A DNA stretch of 64,000 bases from Algoriphagus aestuarii (GCA_017051695.1 JAFIDK010000002.1:62001-126000); one strand, 5' to 3'; positions 35,829 through 46,710 are shown, counted from the stretch's first letter. Notes: generated from the letters alone by a model not told the origin. Program-made: numbers and translations.

Positions 35829-37207
35829 AAGATATTGACACAGTTGAAGAAACTATAATAGGTTTCATGGTTTAAAGTTCTTTGAAGTAATAATGCCAGC
35901 TCTCTGGCATGATAATCTCCCCACATACAAGATTCTCCATAAGGGGCTTTGTCTTTTTCCGGTCTGTAATCCCAACCGTTTGGTTGATGGTAAATGCTAT
36001 GTAAAATCAAACCCTGATGGGATTTTTCAGTAGAAAGATAAGGCTCAGAGAAAAGTGATTTTGCTACCTGAATTCCAGCTTGGATATACTTTTTGGAGGT
36101 TTCGGGCTCAGAGCTCATCAAGAAATTTCCGATTCGGATCAGACCTTGCGCGGCAATACAAGCTGCCGAACTATCTATCGGTTCGAAAGCATTGAAAGGG
36201 TCTGAAGCTTGATTTAAATAATCGCCCATTTTCGATAATCCCGGGGCTCCGGTATCCCAATAAGGAATGCCGTCAGTCGGTGTGTTTTTAAAGTAAAACT
36301 CGGAAGTTGCCTTGGCGGAATTCACCAATTCCTCAACCAAAGCTTTTTTGGAAATAATCAATGCATAATCGCTTTCATCGATTTGATCCAAAATCTCCAA
36401 AGTTTCACCCAGCCCACAGATCGCCCAAGCCAAGCCTCTGGTCCAGGTACTGAACCCGGTGTAGCCTTGCTGGGAATTAGGACAACGGTAATTTCCATCA
36501 TTGGTGTTGAAAATGATTTCATGGGCTGTTCTACCCGAAATATCATAGGAATCCCTCCCTTTGCCATAGTAAATGGAATACCTCACCGTACTGAGAATAT
36601 GTTGGATCGCTCGTTGTATGAGAGAAATTCTTTTGTCATTTTCTCCTTGTAGCACATGGCCTAGGGCATGGGACACCACCAATGCCCGACAGGAACGGAT
36701 CGTATCTACGAATAGAGAATGGGGGCCATTGAATGAATAAATAAAACCTCCACTCGGGATGCTTGTCCATCGCATGGCTTGCACAGCTCCACTGGCCTTC
36801 AGGGCCAGTTCGTAAAAGTTCTTTTCCCACTCGTTTTCTTCAATTTTACCCTCTTTCATCAAGCGTAATAAATTGCCATAGGTACTGACATTATTGAATC
36901 CATGGTCATGGACTCCCGTGTGTGTCAGATGGGGTGCCATTTTATAAAGCGTGTTTTCTCTACCTATCCGAAGGAATTTTTCATCCCCTGTGGCATCAAA
37001 CTGCAATAAGGCAGAACCATATTGGAAACCCTGGGTCCATTCTGTCCAGCCTCGAGTGACGTACTTTCCTTTTTCGGTAAATACAGGTGCGCCTTTTTCA
37101 GGATCAAACGATTGTTCGATCAGTGCTATTTTTTCTCCGGAAAGCTTCCAGAATTGCTCCAAAGGGGCTTTTAAGTCATTTATTTTGATATTGGAATCAA
37201 GCTTCAT
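35825..37207 (-). CDS. GH88-like unsaturated uronyl hydrolase
   Basis: 460 residues with an (alpha/alpha)6-barrel pattern and the features of unsaturated glucuronyl hydrolases: GVHDHGFNN with Asp101, SLFVDTIRS with Asp168, GYTGFSTWTRGLAWAICGL and AACIAAQGLIRIG. In the family these two aspartates hydrate the 4,5-double bond of unsaturated uronides made by polysaccharide lyases. No signal peptide is visible, so it works in the cytoplasm on an imported small sugar. It is embedded in the operon with a symporter; the last bases overlap the OYE start and its first bases overlap the symporter end by 11 bases. Confidence 0.8.
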   Translation of the reverse strand: MKLDSNIKINDLKAPLEQFWKLSGEKIALIEQSFDPEKGAPVFTEKGKYVTRGWTEWTQGFQYGSALLQFDATGDEKFLRIGRENTLYKMAPHLTHTGVHDHGFNNVSTYGNLLRLMKEGKIEENEWEKNFYELALKASGAVQAMRWTSIPSGGFIYSFNGPHSLFVDTIRSCRALVVSHALGHVLQGENDKRISLIQRAIQHILSTVRYSIYYGKGRDSYDISGRTAHEIIFNTNDGNYRCPNSQQGYTGFSTWTRGLAWAICGLGETLEILDQIDESDYALIISKKALVEELVNSAKATSEFYFKNTPTDGIPYWDTGAPGLSKMGDYLNQASDPFNAFEPIDSSAACIAAQGLIRIGNFLMSSEPETSKKYIQAGIQVAKSLFSEPYLSTEKSHQGLILHSIYHQPNGWDYRPEKDKAPYGESCMWGDYHARELALLLQRTLNHETYYSFFNCVNIL

Positions 37208-38609
37208 TTTCTTGCTTTTGAGTTCTAGAATGTGTGATCATTATGATCGATGTAAGTACAAAAAGGAGGATATACATCAGAAAGTCCAATGGCAAATCAA
37301 AATACCGATCAGGTACTAGGCCCACAATGGACAAGATGAAAAATGCCAATGCAAATGCGGAAAGTCCGATCAATGATTTGGGTGGTTTATTGAAAATTAC
37401 TGCTCCCAACACCACGGGTGCGATCATGGAGGTGCCGGCAAAACTAACCCTTGCCAATAACACCAACTCATCGCTCATGTAGGTGGAAAAGACCAAGACA
37501 ATCAGCGAAAAGGCCAAGATAGAGATCTTGGTTACTGTCATATTGGATTTATCGGAGCCTTTTAATAGACTTCTTAACTCAGTTCCTAAAGCAAATATCT
37601 GAGCATTCGTAGTAGAAAGGCAAGCTGCAAATAGCCCGACCACAGCTAAAGCTGCCACAGGCACTGCCTGATCATATAACAAGGCTTGACTTAGAAAATC
37701 TGCTGTACTTGCATCTGGATATTTGATCGCTCCATAGAGACCTATGAATGCAGTAGGTAGAATGACCAAAATCGCAAAGATTCCTACGGCATAGGCCATG
37801 CGATGGACTGATTTTAAACTTTTCATCACCACTAACCTCGTGGTAAATTGGGGTTGACTGACAGGAATCAAAACAATTGCAATGGCAGATGCAATCAAAA
37901 ACGGACTTGTGAAAAGACCTTTTGGACCGGGAAGTGATAGCAGCTCTTTATTAGAAGCTGCCACTTGGGCAATTCCATCTTCCAGCCCCCCTGCCATTTT
38001 CAAGCAAGTCAGGCCTATGATCCAAATAACTGCCAGCATAATGACTCCTTGGATGGCATCGCTATACACGATGGCTTTTAGGCCACCGATCTCAGAATAG
38101 ATCAGCATGATAAACACCAGTAAAGCAGACCAAGACCAATAGGGGAGCATACCCGGGAATGCAGCATCAAGGAAAATAGAAATTCCTCTGATCTGAATAG
38201 CTACATAGGGAATAAGAAATAAGAATGCACTAGCGAAAACCAGATAGCCTGCAAATGAATTTCCATAACAGGTTTTTACTAATCCTGCCACGCCTTTATA
38301 GCCTCTTAAACTTGCTCTTTTGCGCAATGCATATCCAAACCAAATGAGGAAAAATACCATCAGAGCATCCGATAGCGCCAGGAATATCCAAGCACCTACA
38401 CCATGGGAGCGGAAAAAATCCGGCATTCCCATAAAAGTAAAGGCTGAGAACAAGGCAGCAGAAAAGGTCAGAAATCCTAAAATCGTCCCAATGTTGGATC
38501 CGGCGAAAATGAAATCATCTGAAGTTCTGTCTTTTCTATAGGATCTATAGGAAGCATATCCCAACATGGCCAGGAAAATGGCGAAGAAAAATACCAACCA
38601 CCCAATCAT
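37197..38609 (-). CDS. Sodium:solute symporter (SSS family)
   Basis: A 470-residue membrane protein with about 13 helices. The SSS pattern is present: GTILGFLTFSAALFSAFTFMGMPDFF in the first discontinuous helix, and TTNAQIFALGTE in the region of the sodium site. It would bring in a small sugar acid or similar solute with sodium. The overlapping 70-residue small membrane protein upstream and the overlapping GH88-like hydrolase downstream suggest that the solute is the hydrolase substrate or its precursor. Confidence 0.9.
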   Translation of the reverse strand: MIGWLVFFFAIFLAMLGYASYRSYRKDRTSDDFIFAGSNIGTILGFLTFSAALFSAFTFMGMPDFFRSHGVGAWIFLALSDALMVFFLIWFGYALRKRASLRGYKGVAGLVKTCYGNSFAGYLVFASAFLFLIPYVAIQIRGISIFLDAAFPGMLPYWSWSALLVFIMLIYSEIGGLKAIVYSDAIQGVIMLAVIWIIGLTCLKMAGGLEDGIAQVAASNKELLSLPGPKGLFTSPFLIASAIAIVLIPVSQPQFTTRLVVMKSLKSVHRMAYAVGIFAILVILPTAFIGLYGAIKYPDASTADFLSQALLYDQAVPVAALAVVGLFAACLSTTNAQIFALGTELRSLLKGSDKSNMTVTKISILAFSLIVLVFSTYMSDELVLLARVSFAGTSMIAPVVLGAVIFNKPPKSLIGLSAFALAFFILSIVGLVPDRYFDLPLDFLMYILLFVLTSIIMITHSRTQKQENEA

Positions 38610-38818
38610 GGTTTCTTAGGATCTTCGAATGGAAATAATTTAGATCCTAAAAAAGTAGCAAAGACCAAGAAACCAGTGATCAGTAATCCGGTCCAGAAAA
38701 TATAGGGAACGGAGCCAAGACTAGGGTCAGTTTGGTTTTCTTTAAAAATAAATAAGAAAGATCCTGCTGTAAGTAGGATGACCAGCAGGACTAGAAGGTT
38801 CCAGGATTTGGATTTCAT
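38606..38818 (-). CDS. Small membrane protein, symporter companion
   Basis: 70 residues with two membrane helices (about 8-26 and 41-60) and a short polar C-terminus. The start of the symporter gene overlaps its stop by 4 bases. Small two-helix partners of this kind are known next to sodium:solute symporters (for example the DUF3311/YhdT type); I cannot prove the family here. It is the first gene of the five-gene operon. Confidence 0.7.
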   Translation of the reverse strand: MKSKSWNLLVLLVILLTAGSFLFIFKENQTDPSLGSVPYIFWTGLLITGFLVFATFLGSKLFPFEDPKKP

Positions 38819-39209
38819 GGTTTAGGGTTTATGTAATTTGGTATAAAAGCAATTGATCAGACGTTTCGATCAAGTGGAGCTTAAAATAGCAATTATAGTT
38901 TTAATAGCTAGCCTGAACAGTCAGACAATTGCCAGAAGTAAAATGATATTTCACGGAATCGATTTCTAAAAATAGGATAGGTGACAGGTACAACGAAAAG
39001 GAAACTTTTCATTCCTATTCTAATTGATTTTGTAGCTGCCTATTGATTTTTAAATGGCTTGCACAATTAGATAATAGGACCTAATTTCAGTAGCTTTTTA
39101 AAGAAATTCAAAAGGATGTTTTTTTCCTTATAAAAGTTCAAAAACCTTTGTTAATAAATATGTTAGAGGTCAACTTGACTTCCTTTTAATAGCCTTACTG
39201 AAACATAAA
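38819..39209. other. Intergenic region between divergent genes, 391 bases
   Basis: No convincing ORF, RNA gene or TAnnTTTG promoter was found. The left part holds one inverted repeat (38853-38873) upstream of the GH88 operon; the rest is AT-rich with no further repeat recognised. It must hold the promoters for the operon and for the SDR gene at 39210. Confidence 0.5.
38853..38873. promoter_or_regulatory. Candidate operator upstream of the GH88/OYE operon
   Basis: TTGATC and GATCAA are arms of a perfect 6-bp inverted repeat separated by 9 bases, 35 bases upstream of the operon's first start codon. Size and position suit a dimeric repressor such as a GntR- or LacI-type regulator. No regulator gene is in the operon, so this is only a candidate. 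Confidence 0.35.
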
Positions 39210-40007
39210 ATGACTAATACTGAAGAAAACGTAGTTTGGATCACAGGAGCTTCTTCTGGGATTGGTAAAGCCATGGCTTTTGAATGGTCAAGGTTAGGGT
39301 ATAAAGTGGTTTTATCTGCCCGACGCATTGAATTATTAGAAGAGATAGCTCTTGAGATAAAAAACTCTGGTGGTGAATCCTTGGTAGTTCCTGTTGATGT
39401 TTTGGAAGAAAAATCAATTGAAAGTGCTGTTCAAACCATCATCAAGAATTGGGGTAGAATAGATGTGGCAGTGGCCAATGCAGGATTTGGAGTATTTGGA
39501 GGCATAGATAAGTTGACAGCAAAAGATTGGAATAGGCAATTAAACGGCAATGTTGTTGGATTGGCTTTGACAGTAAAATATGCCCTTCCTCATTTGAAGA
39601 AAAATCAAGGTCGTATCGGATTAGTAGGTAGTATTGGAGCATATCTACCCAACCCAAATGTAGGAGCCTATGGTGCCTCAAAAGCTGCTGTGCATTCGAT
39701 TGGTCAAACTTTACAGGTTGAGTTAATGGGCACTGGTGTGAGTTGTACCACTATTCATCCTGGATTTGTGGAGTCCGAAATAGCCAAGGTTGATAATGAA
39801 GGAGTGCTACATTCTGAACGGCCAGATCCCCGTCCTGCAAATTTAATGTGGCCAACAGATAAAGCTGCGAAAGTCATGGTGAAGGCAATTATTAAAAGGA
39901 AGAGAAATTACATTTTCACAGCCCACGGTAAGATTTTTGTTTGGTTGCAATATTGGTTTCCTTCCATCATGAGAACAATCGCTTCTAAAGGACCTAAACC
40001 TGAATGA
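39210..40007 (+). CDS. Short-chain dehydrogenase/reductase
   Basis: A 265-residue SDR with VVWITGASSGIGKAMA, VAVANAGFGVFGG, the catalytic SIGAY..(YGASK) pair, and a basic C-terminus (VKAIIKRKRNYIF) with an aromatic/hydrophobic tail typical of membrane-associated DHRS-like enzymes. It resembles the SDR near folA in its N- and C-terminal layout. It is a monocistronic gene, divergent from the GH88 operon; substrate unknown. Confidence 0.87.
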   Translation: MTNTEENVVWITGASSGIGKAMAFEWSRLGYKVVLSARRIELLEEIALEIKNSGGESLVVPVDVLEEKSIESAVQTIIKNWGRIDVAVANAGFGVFGGIDKLTAKDWNRQLNGNVVGLALTVKYALPHLKKNQGRIGLVGSIGAYLPNPNVGAYGASKAAVHSIGQTLQVELMGTGVSCTTIHPGFVESEIAKVDNEGVLHSERPDPRPANLMWPTDKAAKVMVKAIIKRKRNYIFTAHGKIFVWLQYWFPSIMRTIASKGPKPE

Positions 40008-40084
40008 AAGCTTCCTGATCAACCTCTCAATATGGAGTAACTGAAAAGTTTTTAAAACTCCGGACCTGAAGATTGACAATAAGT

Positions 40085-40570
40085 TTAGGCAGCATTGGAA
40101 ATGGCGATATGAAGATTGATCGCATAACCACAATAAACTATTAATTCATGGATTTCCTCTGTTTCCGTGGACTGCAAATTCTCAATCTTATAATCAGTTT
40201 TAAGCTTTCGCCAATTGCTATTTGCGATGAATTTTATAACTGTATTTCCCGATTTATCAATCACCGAGAAATCAGATTTCCAAACCCCAGTTCTTTTTAA
40301 AGTAAAACTGGTTTTTTCACCTTCCTGGTTTTCAAACTGAATTTTCATTTTGCCATTCCAGGACATGGAAATATCACCGATTTTTCTTCCATGCTTTCTG
40401 ATTTCGGCGTTGGTATTAAATAAACCTTTAGGTTTGATTTCGATTTTTTTCCGGTCCAAAAAGGTCTCGGCTTTCCCCAGAAACCAGTTGGTGTATTTTA
40501 GTTTGACCACTTCTCTATGTTCATCCATTAATTTAAAACTGCCGTTTCCGGAAATCGAAATAAGGTTCAT
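40085..40570 (-). CDS. Uncharacterised protein, 161 aa
   Basis: I do not recognise the family with certainty. The 161-residue protein is beta-rich, with repeated short strands (FSVIDKSGNTVIKF, MKIQFENQEGEKTSF), which fits a LURP-one/tubby-like or similar fold, and it closes with a short hydrophobic ELIVYCGYAINLHIAISNAA helix that could be a membrane anchor. No signal peptide is visible. The gene converges on the SDR at 39210 and is divergent from the DPP IV gene. Confidence 0.65.
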   Translation of the reverse strand: MNLISISGNGSFKLMDEHREVVKLKYTNWFLGKAETFLDRKKIEIKPKGLFNTNAEIRKHGRKIGDISMSWNGKMKIQFENQEGEKTSFTLKRTGVWKSDFSVIDKSGNTVIKFIANSNWRKLKTDYKIENLQSTETEEIHELIVYCGYAINLHIAISNAA

Positions 40571-40720
40571 AGTTTATTGGGTTTAAATAAAAATCGTTAA
40601 AACCTATCTTAGAATACGGGGAATTAGACAAGTAGTTATTCCACTGGTCAATTTTGGACAGGTTTTTAGCTCAAAAAATAGTATCATCGCGGCAAGAAAT
40701 TATTTAACCCAAATTATATT

Positions 40721-42799
40721 ATGAAGAACAAGTTCTTCTTCGGAATGGCTGTTGCCCTAGCAACTTCCATTTCGATTTCTCAGGCTCAGGACAAATTAAA
40801 AAGCATGCCTGGCTACGAACAATATCAGAAAGTTGCTCCTCAAATCTACGGAGCTGTAAAATCTGGTGCCTTGAATGCAGATTGGAATGACGAAGGAACT
40901 GCATTTGAATATTCCCAAGATGGGAAGAGGTATTCTTATTCAGTTAAAGGAAAGTCTGTTACCGACTTAGGAGATGCTAAAGCTCCTGAGAGAAGACGCT
41001 ATAATGGACCTGCCCGTGGTAGACAGTTTGATTCAGCAGATTCTCCTGATGGAAAGCTAAAGGCATTTACCAAGGATCGCAACATGTATCTCAGCAATCC
41101 GGATGGATCTGGGGTTGTGGCGATTACCACTGATGGCAATGAAGAAAATCAAGTAAAATATGGGATTGCTACCTGGGTTTATGGTGAAGAATTAGGACAA
41201 AACACTGCGATGTGGTGGTCTCCGGATAGCAAAAAGATCGCTTTCTACAGATTTGTGGAGAAAGATGTGAAGAAATATTATGTGCTTTTGGATCAATTGA
41301 GCTTATATGATTCGTTGGAAATAGAAGCATATCCTAAAGTAGGTGAGCCTAATCTTCCTGTGGATTTGATGGTTTATGATCTGGAAACCAAAAAGATCAC
41401 TGAACTGGACATCCGAGATGGAAAGCCTTTCAGTGACGGTGAATTGGGAACCTATATCTACGGAATGTCTTGGACTCCTGATGGCAAAGAACTTCTTTAT
41501 CATAGTACCAACAGACTTCAGAACATCATGGAGTTGCGTGCTGCAAATCCCGAAACCGGAAAAAGCAGAACTGTTGTCCGTGAAGAATGGCTGCCAAGTT
41601 TTGTAGTAAATACGCCAGAAATGGAAGTTTTGGAAGATGGAAAGCATTTTATCTGGGCTTCAGAAAGATCAGGTTTTAAAAACTATTACCTGTATAATTT
41701 TGACGGTACTTTGGTAAACCCGATTACATCTCATCCTTTTGAGGTATCCAATATTGTGAAAGTTGACGAAGATAAAGAGCAGTTGTACTACATGGCCAGA
41801 TCCGGTGAAAACCACATGTTGATGCAACTGCACCGGGTAAATTTGGATGGAACGAAAGATTTCCGTATGACTGACCCAACCTTAAATCATACTGTTTCTA
41901 TAGCTCCAGGTGGAAAATATTTTGTGGATGTTGCCCAGGCACATGACGTAGCTCCTTTTACCAATTTGGTCGACTCTAAAGGAAAAGTAGTCGCTGAAAT
42001 TGCGAAAAGTGATATGAGCAAGTTTGAGGAATTGGGTCTGAAAAAAGTAGAAGCGTATACCTTTACCTCTGCTGATGGTGTGACGGAACTTCACGGAATG
42101 ATCCATTTCCCATCTAATTTTGATCCATCTAAAAAATATCCAGTAATTCTGAGCAATTATGGTGGCCCTGCTACGAATGCATTCAGAGAGACTTTTGTAA
42201 ATCCTGACCCTTTGACTGAATACGGATTTTTGGTGTTGAATATCGATGGAAGAAACGTAAGAGGAAGAGGTAAGAAATTATTGGATCAACTGTATGGCAA
42301 CCTGGGGTTAGTGGAAATGGATGACTTTGCAGAAGGAATCAAAGCCTTACATGACAGACCATATTTTGATCAAAATAGAGTAGGAGTTTACGGAACTTCT
42401 TATGGTGGAACTACCTCGGCAACCATGCTTTTGAGATTCCCTGAATTGATCCATGCAGCTGTCGCAAATTCTTCCGTAACGGATTGGAGAAATTATGATA
42501 ATATCTACACCGAGCGATTCATGGGAACATTGGAAACGAACTTGGAAGGATATAATCGCTTCAGCTTGATGGAAATGGCCGATCAATTAAAAGGTGAATT
42601 GCTGCTTTTCTATGGAACGGCAGATAATAATGTACATCCATCCAATACGCTACAATTGATCAAGGCATTCCAGGATGCTGGTAAAAGTATCGAAGTTCAA
42701 ATTGCCCCTGATGGAGGACATACGGCTTTGAATCGTGATCGAATGATGGAGTTTTTCATCGAGCACTTGGTGACTGATTATAAAGAAACCGTGCGATAA
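40721..42799 (+). CDS. Dipeptidyl-peptidase IV-like S9 serine peptidase
   Basis: A 692-residue secreted protein. The signal peptide covers about residues 1-22 (ending ISQAQ). Residues 45-440 are the DPP IV N-terminal beta-propeller, with WSPDSKKIAFYRF and the EEL acidic element (WVYGEELGQNTAMWW), which in the family holds the substrate N-terminus. The alpha/beta hydrolase end has Ser560 in YGTSYGG, Asp635 in TADNNVHPSN and His667 in DGGHTAL. It would cleave Xaa-Pro dipeptides in the periplasm. Ser sits in GTSYGG rather than the more usual GWSYGG. It is followed by a strong terminator. Confidence 0.92.
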   Translation: MKNKFFFGMAVALATSISISQAQDKLKSMPGYEQYQKVAPQIYGAVKSGALNADWNDEGTAFEYSQDGKRYSYSVKGKSVTDLGDAKAPERRRYNGPARGRQFDSADSPDGKLKAFTKDRNMYLSNPDGSGVVAITTDGNEENQVKYGIATWVYGEELGQNTAMWWSPDSKKIAFYRFVEKDVKKYYVLLDQLSLYDSLEIEAYPKVGEPNLPVDLMVYDLETKKITELDIRDGKPFSDGELGTYIYGMSWTPDGKELLYHSTNRLQNIMELRAANPETGKSRTVVREEWLPSFVVNTPEMEVLEDGKHFIWASERSGFKNYYLYNFDGTLVNPITSHPFEVSNIVKVDEDKEQLYYMARSGENHMLMQLHRVNLDGTKDFRMTDPTLNHTVSIAPGGKYFVDVAQAHDVAPFTNLVDSKGKVVAEIAKSDMSKFEELGLKKVEAYTFTSADGVTELHGMIHFPSNFDPSKKYPVILSNYGGPATNAFRETFVNPDPLTEYGFLVLNIDGRNVRGRGKKLLDQLYGNLGLVEMDDFAEGIKALHDRPYFDQNRVGVYGTSYGGTTSATMLLRFPELIHAAVANSSVTDWRNYDNIYTERFMGTLETNLEGYNRFSLMEMADQLKGELLLFYGTADNNVHPSNTLQLIKAFQDAGKSIEVQIAPDGGHTALNRDRMMEFFIEHLVTDYKETVR

Positions 42800-42819
42800 G
42801 AATCCTTAAATTTTAAATC

Positions 42820-42858
42820 AAAACACCTGTAGAAGTGCCTACAGGTGTTTTTTTTTAA
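42820..42858. terminator. Intrinsic terminator after the DPP IV gene
   Basis: A 12-bp stem (AAACACCTGTAG/CTACAGGTGTTT), a 6-base loop, and a run of nine T residues. It lies between the DPP IV and DinB convergent genes. Confidence 0.9.
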
Positions 42859-42911
42859 AGTAACAAATCACCTTTTAGAATTACTTTAAATCTTTTCAGA
42901 ATGGATGGATG

Positions 42912-43400
42912 CTAGTTGATTTCTTTTTTGAATGTTTCGTCTGATAAAAGTCTGATCAGCATGGAAATTTGACCTAAGTGATAGATGTCATGATGTAAAA
43001 TTCCCAAGATCAATTCGTAATAAGTAAATGGTTTATCTCCAAAAGGCTCGTCAAAAATTGACCCATTCAAAGTTTCAAAAAATTCTGTCCAATCCTGCTG
43101 GGAATCTTTCAATCTGACCAACGTATGTTCCCATTCTAATTCACTTGGGTTTTCAATTGGCTGCAAGTAATTATGAGATGGACTGATATATCCGTTTTGA
43201 GGGATTCCTTGAAGTACAACTTCTCTCCATCCGATTATATGATTGAGGATTTCCCAAATAGAATTTGTGTCTGGAGTGATTTTAAAAACTGCCATTTTTG
43301 GAGTCACCAGCTGCAGTTTCTGAATGAAATTGACCCCTAACCAAGGATTACCATCGAACTGTTTGGCAAAAAGGCTTTTAATCCGGTTGGTTTCTTCCAT
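42912..43400 (-). CDS. DinB family protein
   Basis: 162 residues of a four-helix DinB/YfiT-like bundle. Three putative metal-binding histidines sit in WEILNHIIGWRE, and HHDIYHLGQISML near the C-terminus. Members of this superfamily act as thiol-dependent transferases or remain uncharacterised; the substrate here is unknown. It is a single gene between two convergent/divergent units. Confidence 0.85.
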   Translation of the reverse strand: MEETNRIKSLFAKQFDGNPWLGVNFIQKLQLVTPKMAVFKITPDTNSIWEILNHIIGWREVVLQGIPQNGYISPSHNYLQPIENPSELEWEHTLVRLKDSQQDWTEFFETLNGSIFDEPFGDKPFTYYELILGILHHDIYHLGQISMLIRLLSDETFKKEIN

Positions 43401-43575
43401 AGGTTATTTTTGCTTTGACATTAAAATACAAAATCATGATGAATTTGCGTGGCAATCATCATGGAAATAACCAAGATTTCAAAAAATGGTTTGAAAGCAA
43501 AAATGGAACCGGGGATGAACATGAAGGAAAGGTTTACTTACCTCATCTTCTAACAAGCAAAATAGAATTTGATTC

Positions 43576-43917
43576 TTACTTTAGAGGTTTTATCAGAATG
43601 GTATAATTTAAATCAGAATCAAAATATTTCATTTTCATACGATCATCGGATTCCAGCTTTGCCATGGGCATTTCCCTGGGTTCTAGAATAGGAGGGTTAA
43701 AGATTTTAAATTCCCGATTCAAAGGAATAGCCCCTTCATTTTGTTTCTGAAGTGATTTTAATTGGGAAAATGGACTTTGGTCCTGAAAAGGATTGATGTT
43801 ATTTACACTATAGTCATAAAGTGGCTTACCAACCAGAAATTTTTTATTAGAATCCTGGGAAAAGCCGCTGAAAATAGGAAGAGTAAAAATTACACCAGTC
43901 AAATAAATTAGTTTCAT
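43576..43917 (-). CDS. Small secreted protein, 113 aa
   Basis: The ATG at 43917 gives a signal peptide (MKLIYLTGVIFTLPIFSGFSQDS) that the upstream in-frame start would bury. The mature part, about 92 residues, is rich in Pro, Asn and Lys with no recognised domain. It is probably periplasmic. The region is flanked by AT-rich sequence and no operon partner is seen. Confidence 0.65.
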   Translation of the reverse strand: MKLIYLTGVIFTLPIFSGFSQDSNKKFLVGKPLYDYSVNNINPFQDQSPFSQLKSLQKQNEGAIPLNREFKIFNPPILEPREMPMAKLESDDRMKMKYFDSDLNYTILIKPLK

Positions 43918-44340
43918 TAGAATAACTTTAAGAGCCACAAACTAAATATTGTATAAGGTAACCTTAGTTGTTGGATTTTCAAGGTTAAAATTGCTTAAAA
44001 TTTATATCTGCTTTTCAAGGAGTTAGGTGGCAAAAGCAATATAGGATATGAGAATTGAGGCTACCTCGGTCTTCGATCATCTTTCTTCTAACCTGAATAG
44101 CAAAGAATCTAAGGTGACTGGCATCATTGGGGAAAAACCTATTGCTTTAAATCAATTACTTATAATTCTATTTTCCATTAATTGAATTTGACTTAAAACG
44201 GAACAGGAATACTCTGATACATTTATTTCTTCACAAATAATTGAGGAATCACATAATTTTTTGATTGAATGAAGCAAAATTCCTGAAGAACAAGTCAAAA
44301 TGGAATCAAATGCTTCGATTAAGCTGAAAGTTTTCCCTAC
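43918..44340. other. Intergenic region with one inverted repeat copy, 423 bases
   Basis: No convincing gene or RNA was found. It carries one copy of a dispersed-looking repeat (44051-44125) and is otherwise AT-rich, with short direct ATT/TAA runs. Confidence 0.6.
44051..44125 (+). repeat. Inverted repeat copy A
   Basis: This 75-base stretch begins AGAATTGAGGC and ends GGTGACTGGCATC. It is matched in opposite orientation by 47857-47924; the last 27 bases are identical at 26 positions and the rest is similar but diverged. No coding function is visible. Confidence 0.7.
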
Positions 44341-45513
<1,173 letters not shown>

Positions 45514-46710
45514 TTATTGGAATAATCTAGGAGCAAACTGAGTCAGATAAACTCTCCAGTTTCTCCATATATGACCACCCTCTGATTCTTCGTATTCATA
45601 AGGCATTCCCATAGCGTCAAGTTTTGACCTATATTCTTTGTTTGCATCATAGAGGAAATCTGTTTTCCCAATGGCTATCCAGTACAGCTTGTAGCCATTT
45701 TTCATTTGTGTGGCTAAAGTGCCATCAATGTCATGATATACTTTTCCAGTGGCATCTTCTCTGGGCATAATCGCTGCTGAGAATAACCCGATGTAGTCAA
45801 ACATATTCGGATAATACCTGGAGATATGCATGGTATGATAGCCACCCATCGATAGACCTGCAATGGCTCTATTGGCTTTATCTGCTTTTACCTGATAGTT
45901 GCTTTCCACAAATTTGACGATATCCATAAAGTTTGCTTCATACGTACCATCCATTGTCTTTGGCACCATAAACTGAGGTTTGTACATGCCATCACTTCCT
46001 TCTCCAGGTGCGGCATCCTGGATCACATTTCCATTTGGCATCACCACAATCATCGGTTTTGCTTTGCCCTGAGCTATTAAGTTATCCAAGATTTGAGCTG
46101 TTCTGCCTAAAGCAATCCATGCTTCCTCATCGCCACCAGCACCATGTAATAAATAGAGAACTGGAAATTGCTCATTTGATTTTTCATATCCTGGGGGAGT
46201 GTAGATTGTTAGTCTTCTGTCCATCCCCAAGCCTGGTGAATCATACCAACGCTTGGCCACTGTTCCGTGAGGGACGTCATTTACCCGGTAGAGGTCAGCC
46301 TGGCCTTTGCCAATCAAAAACACATTGGTTACTGAGGCCACATCGCGGATTAAAAAAGGATTATTAGGATCTGTAGTCTTCAAGCCATCTACTATAAAGG
46401 AATAACTGTATAATTCCGGAGCTAGAGATCCGGTGGTTAAAGACCAAATGCCTTGATCATCTTTCGTCAACTCTGCTTTCCCGGGACCATCCATTTGGCC
46501 CATTGGAGTTTCCATTTTTTCGGTAGGTAGAAAGTCACCGGTTATTTGGACAGATTTAGCATTGGGTGCAGCAAAGCGGAATGTCACAGTGCTGTTTTCA
46601 TGGATTTCGGGTGAGGTGATTTGTTGAGCGCCAAATAAGGATTCTTGTGCTTTGGCCTGAACTCCCAGCAAAAAGATGGATAGGAAAGTCCAGAAGAAAT
46701 GTTTTTTCAT
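45514..46710 (-). CDS. CE1-like esterase with N-terminal CBM48-type domain, paralogue
   Basis: 398 residues with the same architecture as the neighbouring esterase: signal peptide (1-21, ending AKAQ), CBM48-like sandwich (VTFRFAAPNAKSVQITGDF), and a hydrolase domain with [24 protein letters not shown] and EGGHIWRNW. It has an insert after the second strand (NVIQDAAPGEGSDGMYKP) that its neighbour lacks, which suggests a somewhat different substrate. It is the first gene of the pair. No lyase or glycosidase is adjacent, so the polysaccharide is unknown. Confidence 0.88.
   Translation of the reverse strand: MKKHFFWTFLSIFLLGVQAKAQESLFGAQQITSPEIHENSTVTFRFAAPNAKSVQITGDFLPTEKMETPMGQMDGPGKAELTKDDQGIWSLTTGSLAPELYSYSFIVDGLKTTDPNNPFLIRDVASVTNVFLIGKGQADLYRVNDVPHGTVAKRWYDSPGLGMDRRLTIYTPPGYEKSNEQFPVLYLLHGAGGDEEAWIALGRTAQILDNLIAQGKAKPMIVVMPNGNVIQDAAPGEGSDGMYKPQFMVPKTMDGTYEANFMDIVKFVESNYQVKADKANRAIAGLSMGGYHTMHISRYYPNMFDYIGLFSAAIMPREDATGKVYHDIDGTLATQMKNGYKLYWIAIGKTDFLYDANKEYRSKLDAMGMPYEYEESEGGHIWRNWRVYLTQFAPRLFQ

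Noticed and set aside
40640-40700. TTTG with a TAGTATCA segment upstream of the DPP IV gene as a promoter
   Set aside because: The second box has too many mismatches to TAnnTTTG to be called.
43415-43606. 63-codon frame on the plus strand between DinB and the small secreted protein
   Set aside because: No domain and no start support, and its end overlaps the opposite gene at 43576; its composition is not clearly coding.
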